Assembly (NCBI GenBank): GCA_037968835.1
Contig: JBBKWG010000120.1
Location: 1-8,681, forward strand
Source: JBBKWG01 sp037968835
GTDB taxonomy: Bacteria > Pseudomonadota > Alphaproteobacteria > Rhodobacterales > Rhodobacteraceae
DNA: 8,681 nt
Reading direction: 5' to 3'
Shown: positions 8,449 to 8,681 of the stretch, one piece after another
How positions within the stretch are numbered: the first letter of the stretch is position 1
Layout of the letters: each line of letters begins with the position of its first letter
Notes under the pieces: generated by a model
Seen by the model: only the letters and a program-made list of their open reading frames with translations
Told to the model about the DNA's origin: nothing
The model's database searches: none
Translations under genes and position numbers: made by a program

Positions 8449-8681
8449 GTGGCTATTTCAGAGGTGCTGGCACCGCGCGTGATCAGGGGTTTGGCATATT
8501 CGCCAACTCCCTTCGCCCTCATCTGCTTCTCAGTGCTCTATCTTCCCGCGGCGTTCTTCACACCACAACCCGCGCAAGGGTTTCTGCTGGGCGCGGGTGC
8601 GGGATTGATTGCCCTGGCGATCATCACCGTTGCAGCGCGATTTCTATCGGCGGCAAGATCAGGATTGCAGGTTCACGCCGC
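8449..8681 (+). CDS. N-terminus of a two-helix membrane protein, possibly a sensor kinase (3' end outside window)
   Basis: A GTG at 8449 behind GGGGGG (8439-8444) opens a frame that runs uninterrupted to the window end, 77 codons plus two bases. After a short amphipathic N-terminus (MAISEVLAPRVIRGLAYSP), two hydrophobic segments are visible: about residues 21-37 (PFALICFSVLYLPAAFF) and 45-66 (GFLLGAGAGLIALAIITVAA and on), separated by a short Pro-rich turn. The sequence then becomes hydrophilic (SAARSGLQVH). A tight two-helix hairpin followed by a cytoplasmic part is common in membrane-bound hybrid histidine kinases and GGDEF proteins of Rhodobacteraceae, but no PAS, HisKA or other domain is in view, so that is a guess. 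The 94-base gap with a symmetric element upstream suggests its own promoter. An alternative GTG start exists at 8464. Confidence 0.7.
   Translation, partial: MAISEVLAPRVIRGLAYSPTPFALICFSVLYLPAAFFTPQPAQGFLLGAGAGLIALAIITVAARFLSAARSGLQVHA

Overview
The window reads as a GC-rich (about 60%) alphaproteobacterial chromosome segment, most likely from the Rhodobacterales/Rhodobacteraceae. This rests on the protein styles: an AglG-AglA-AglK set in the order known from Sinorhizobium agl operons, an alphaproteobacterial RsmB/NOP-type methyltransferase with the DYCAGGGGKS SAM loop, and a bacterial IMP dehydrogenase. The lineage call is from recalled family resemblance, not from a search. All seven genes I support lie on the + strand; every long reverse-strand ORF looks like a shadow.

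Region 1 (1-3589) is the 3' part of an alpha-glucoside uptake and hydrolysis operon: the C-terminal two thirds of the inner-membrane permease AglG, the cytoplasmic GH13 alpha-glucosidase AglA, and the ABC ATPase AglK. Gaps are only 12 and 19 bases, so they are almost certainly co-transcribed. Together they import alpha-glucosides such as maltose, sucrose or trehalose and cut them to monosaccharides. The regulator, binding protein and second permease (aglR, aglE, aglF) would be expected upstream, outside the window.

Region 2 (3634-4413) is an HpaI/HpcH-family class II pyruvate aldolase 44 bases behind aglK. It may be a passenger of the same transcript, with an unknown 2-keto-acid substrate.

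Region 3 (4414-8354) is housekeeping. An imperfect hairpin precedes guaB (IMP dehydrogenase), then comes a lineage-specific 366-residue single-pass membrane protein with no recognisable domain, then an RsmB/NOP rRNA m5C methyltransferase with a TTG start backed by a strong Shine-Dalgarno.

Region 4 (8355-8681) has a 94-base gap holding a 14-bp interrupted inverted repeat made of two CGTTAACG palindromes and a near-match to the CtrA box. It is followed by the N-terminus of a two-helix membrane protein that runs off the end.

Most of the window is ordinary. The parts least explained are the protein at 6035-7135 and the symmetric element at 8360-8409. I see no mobile element, CRISPR array, tRNA or rRNA, and no gene-free stretch longer than 300 bases.
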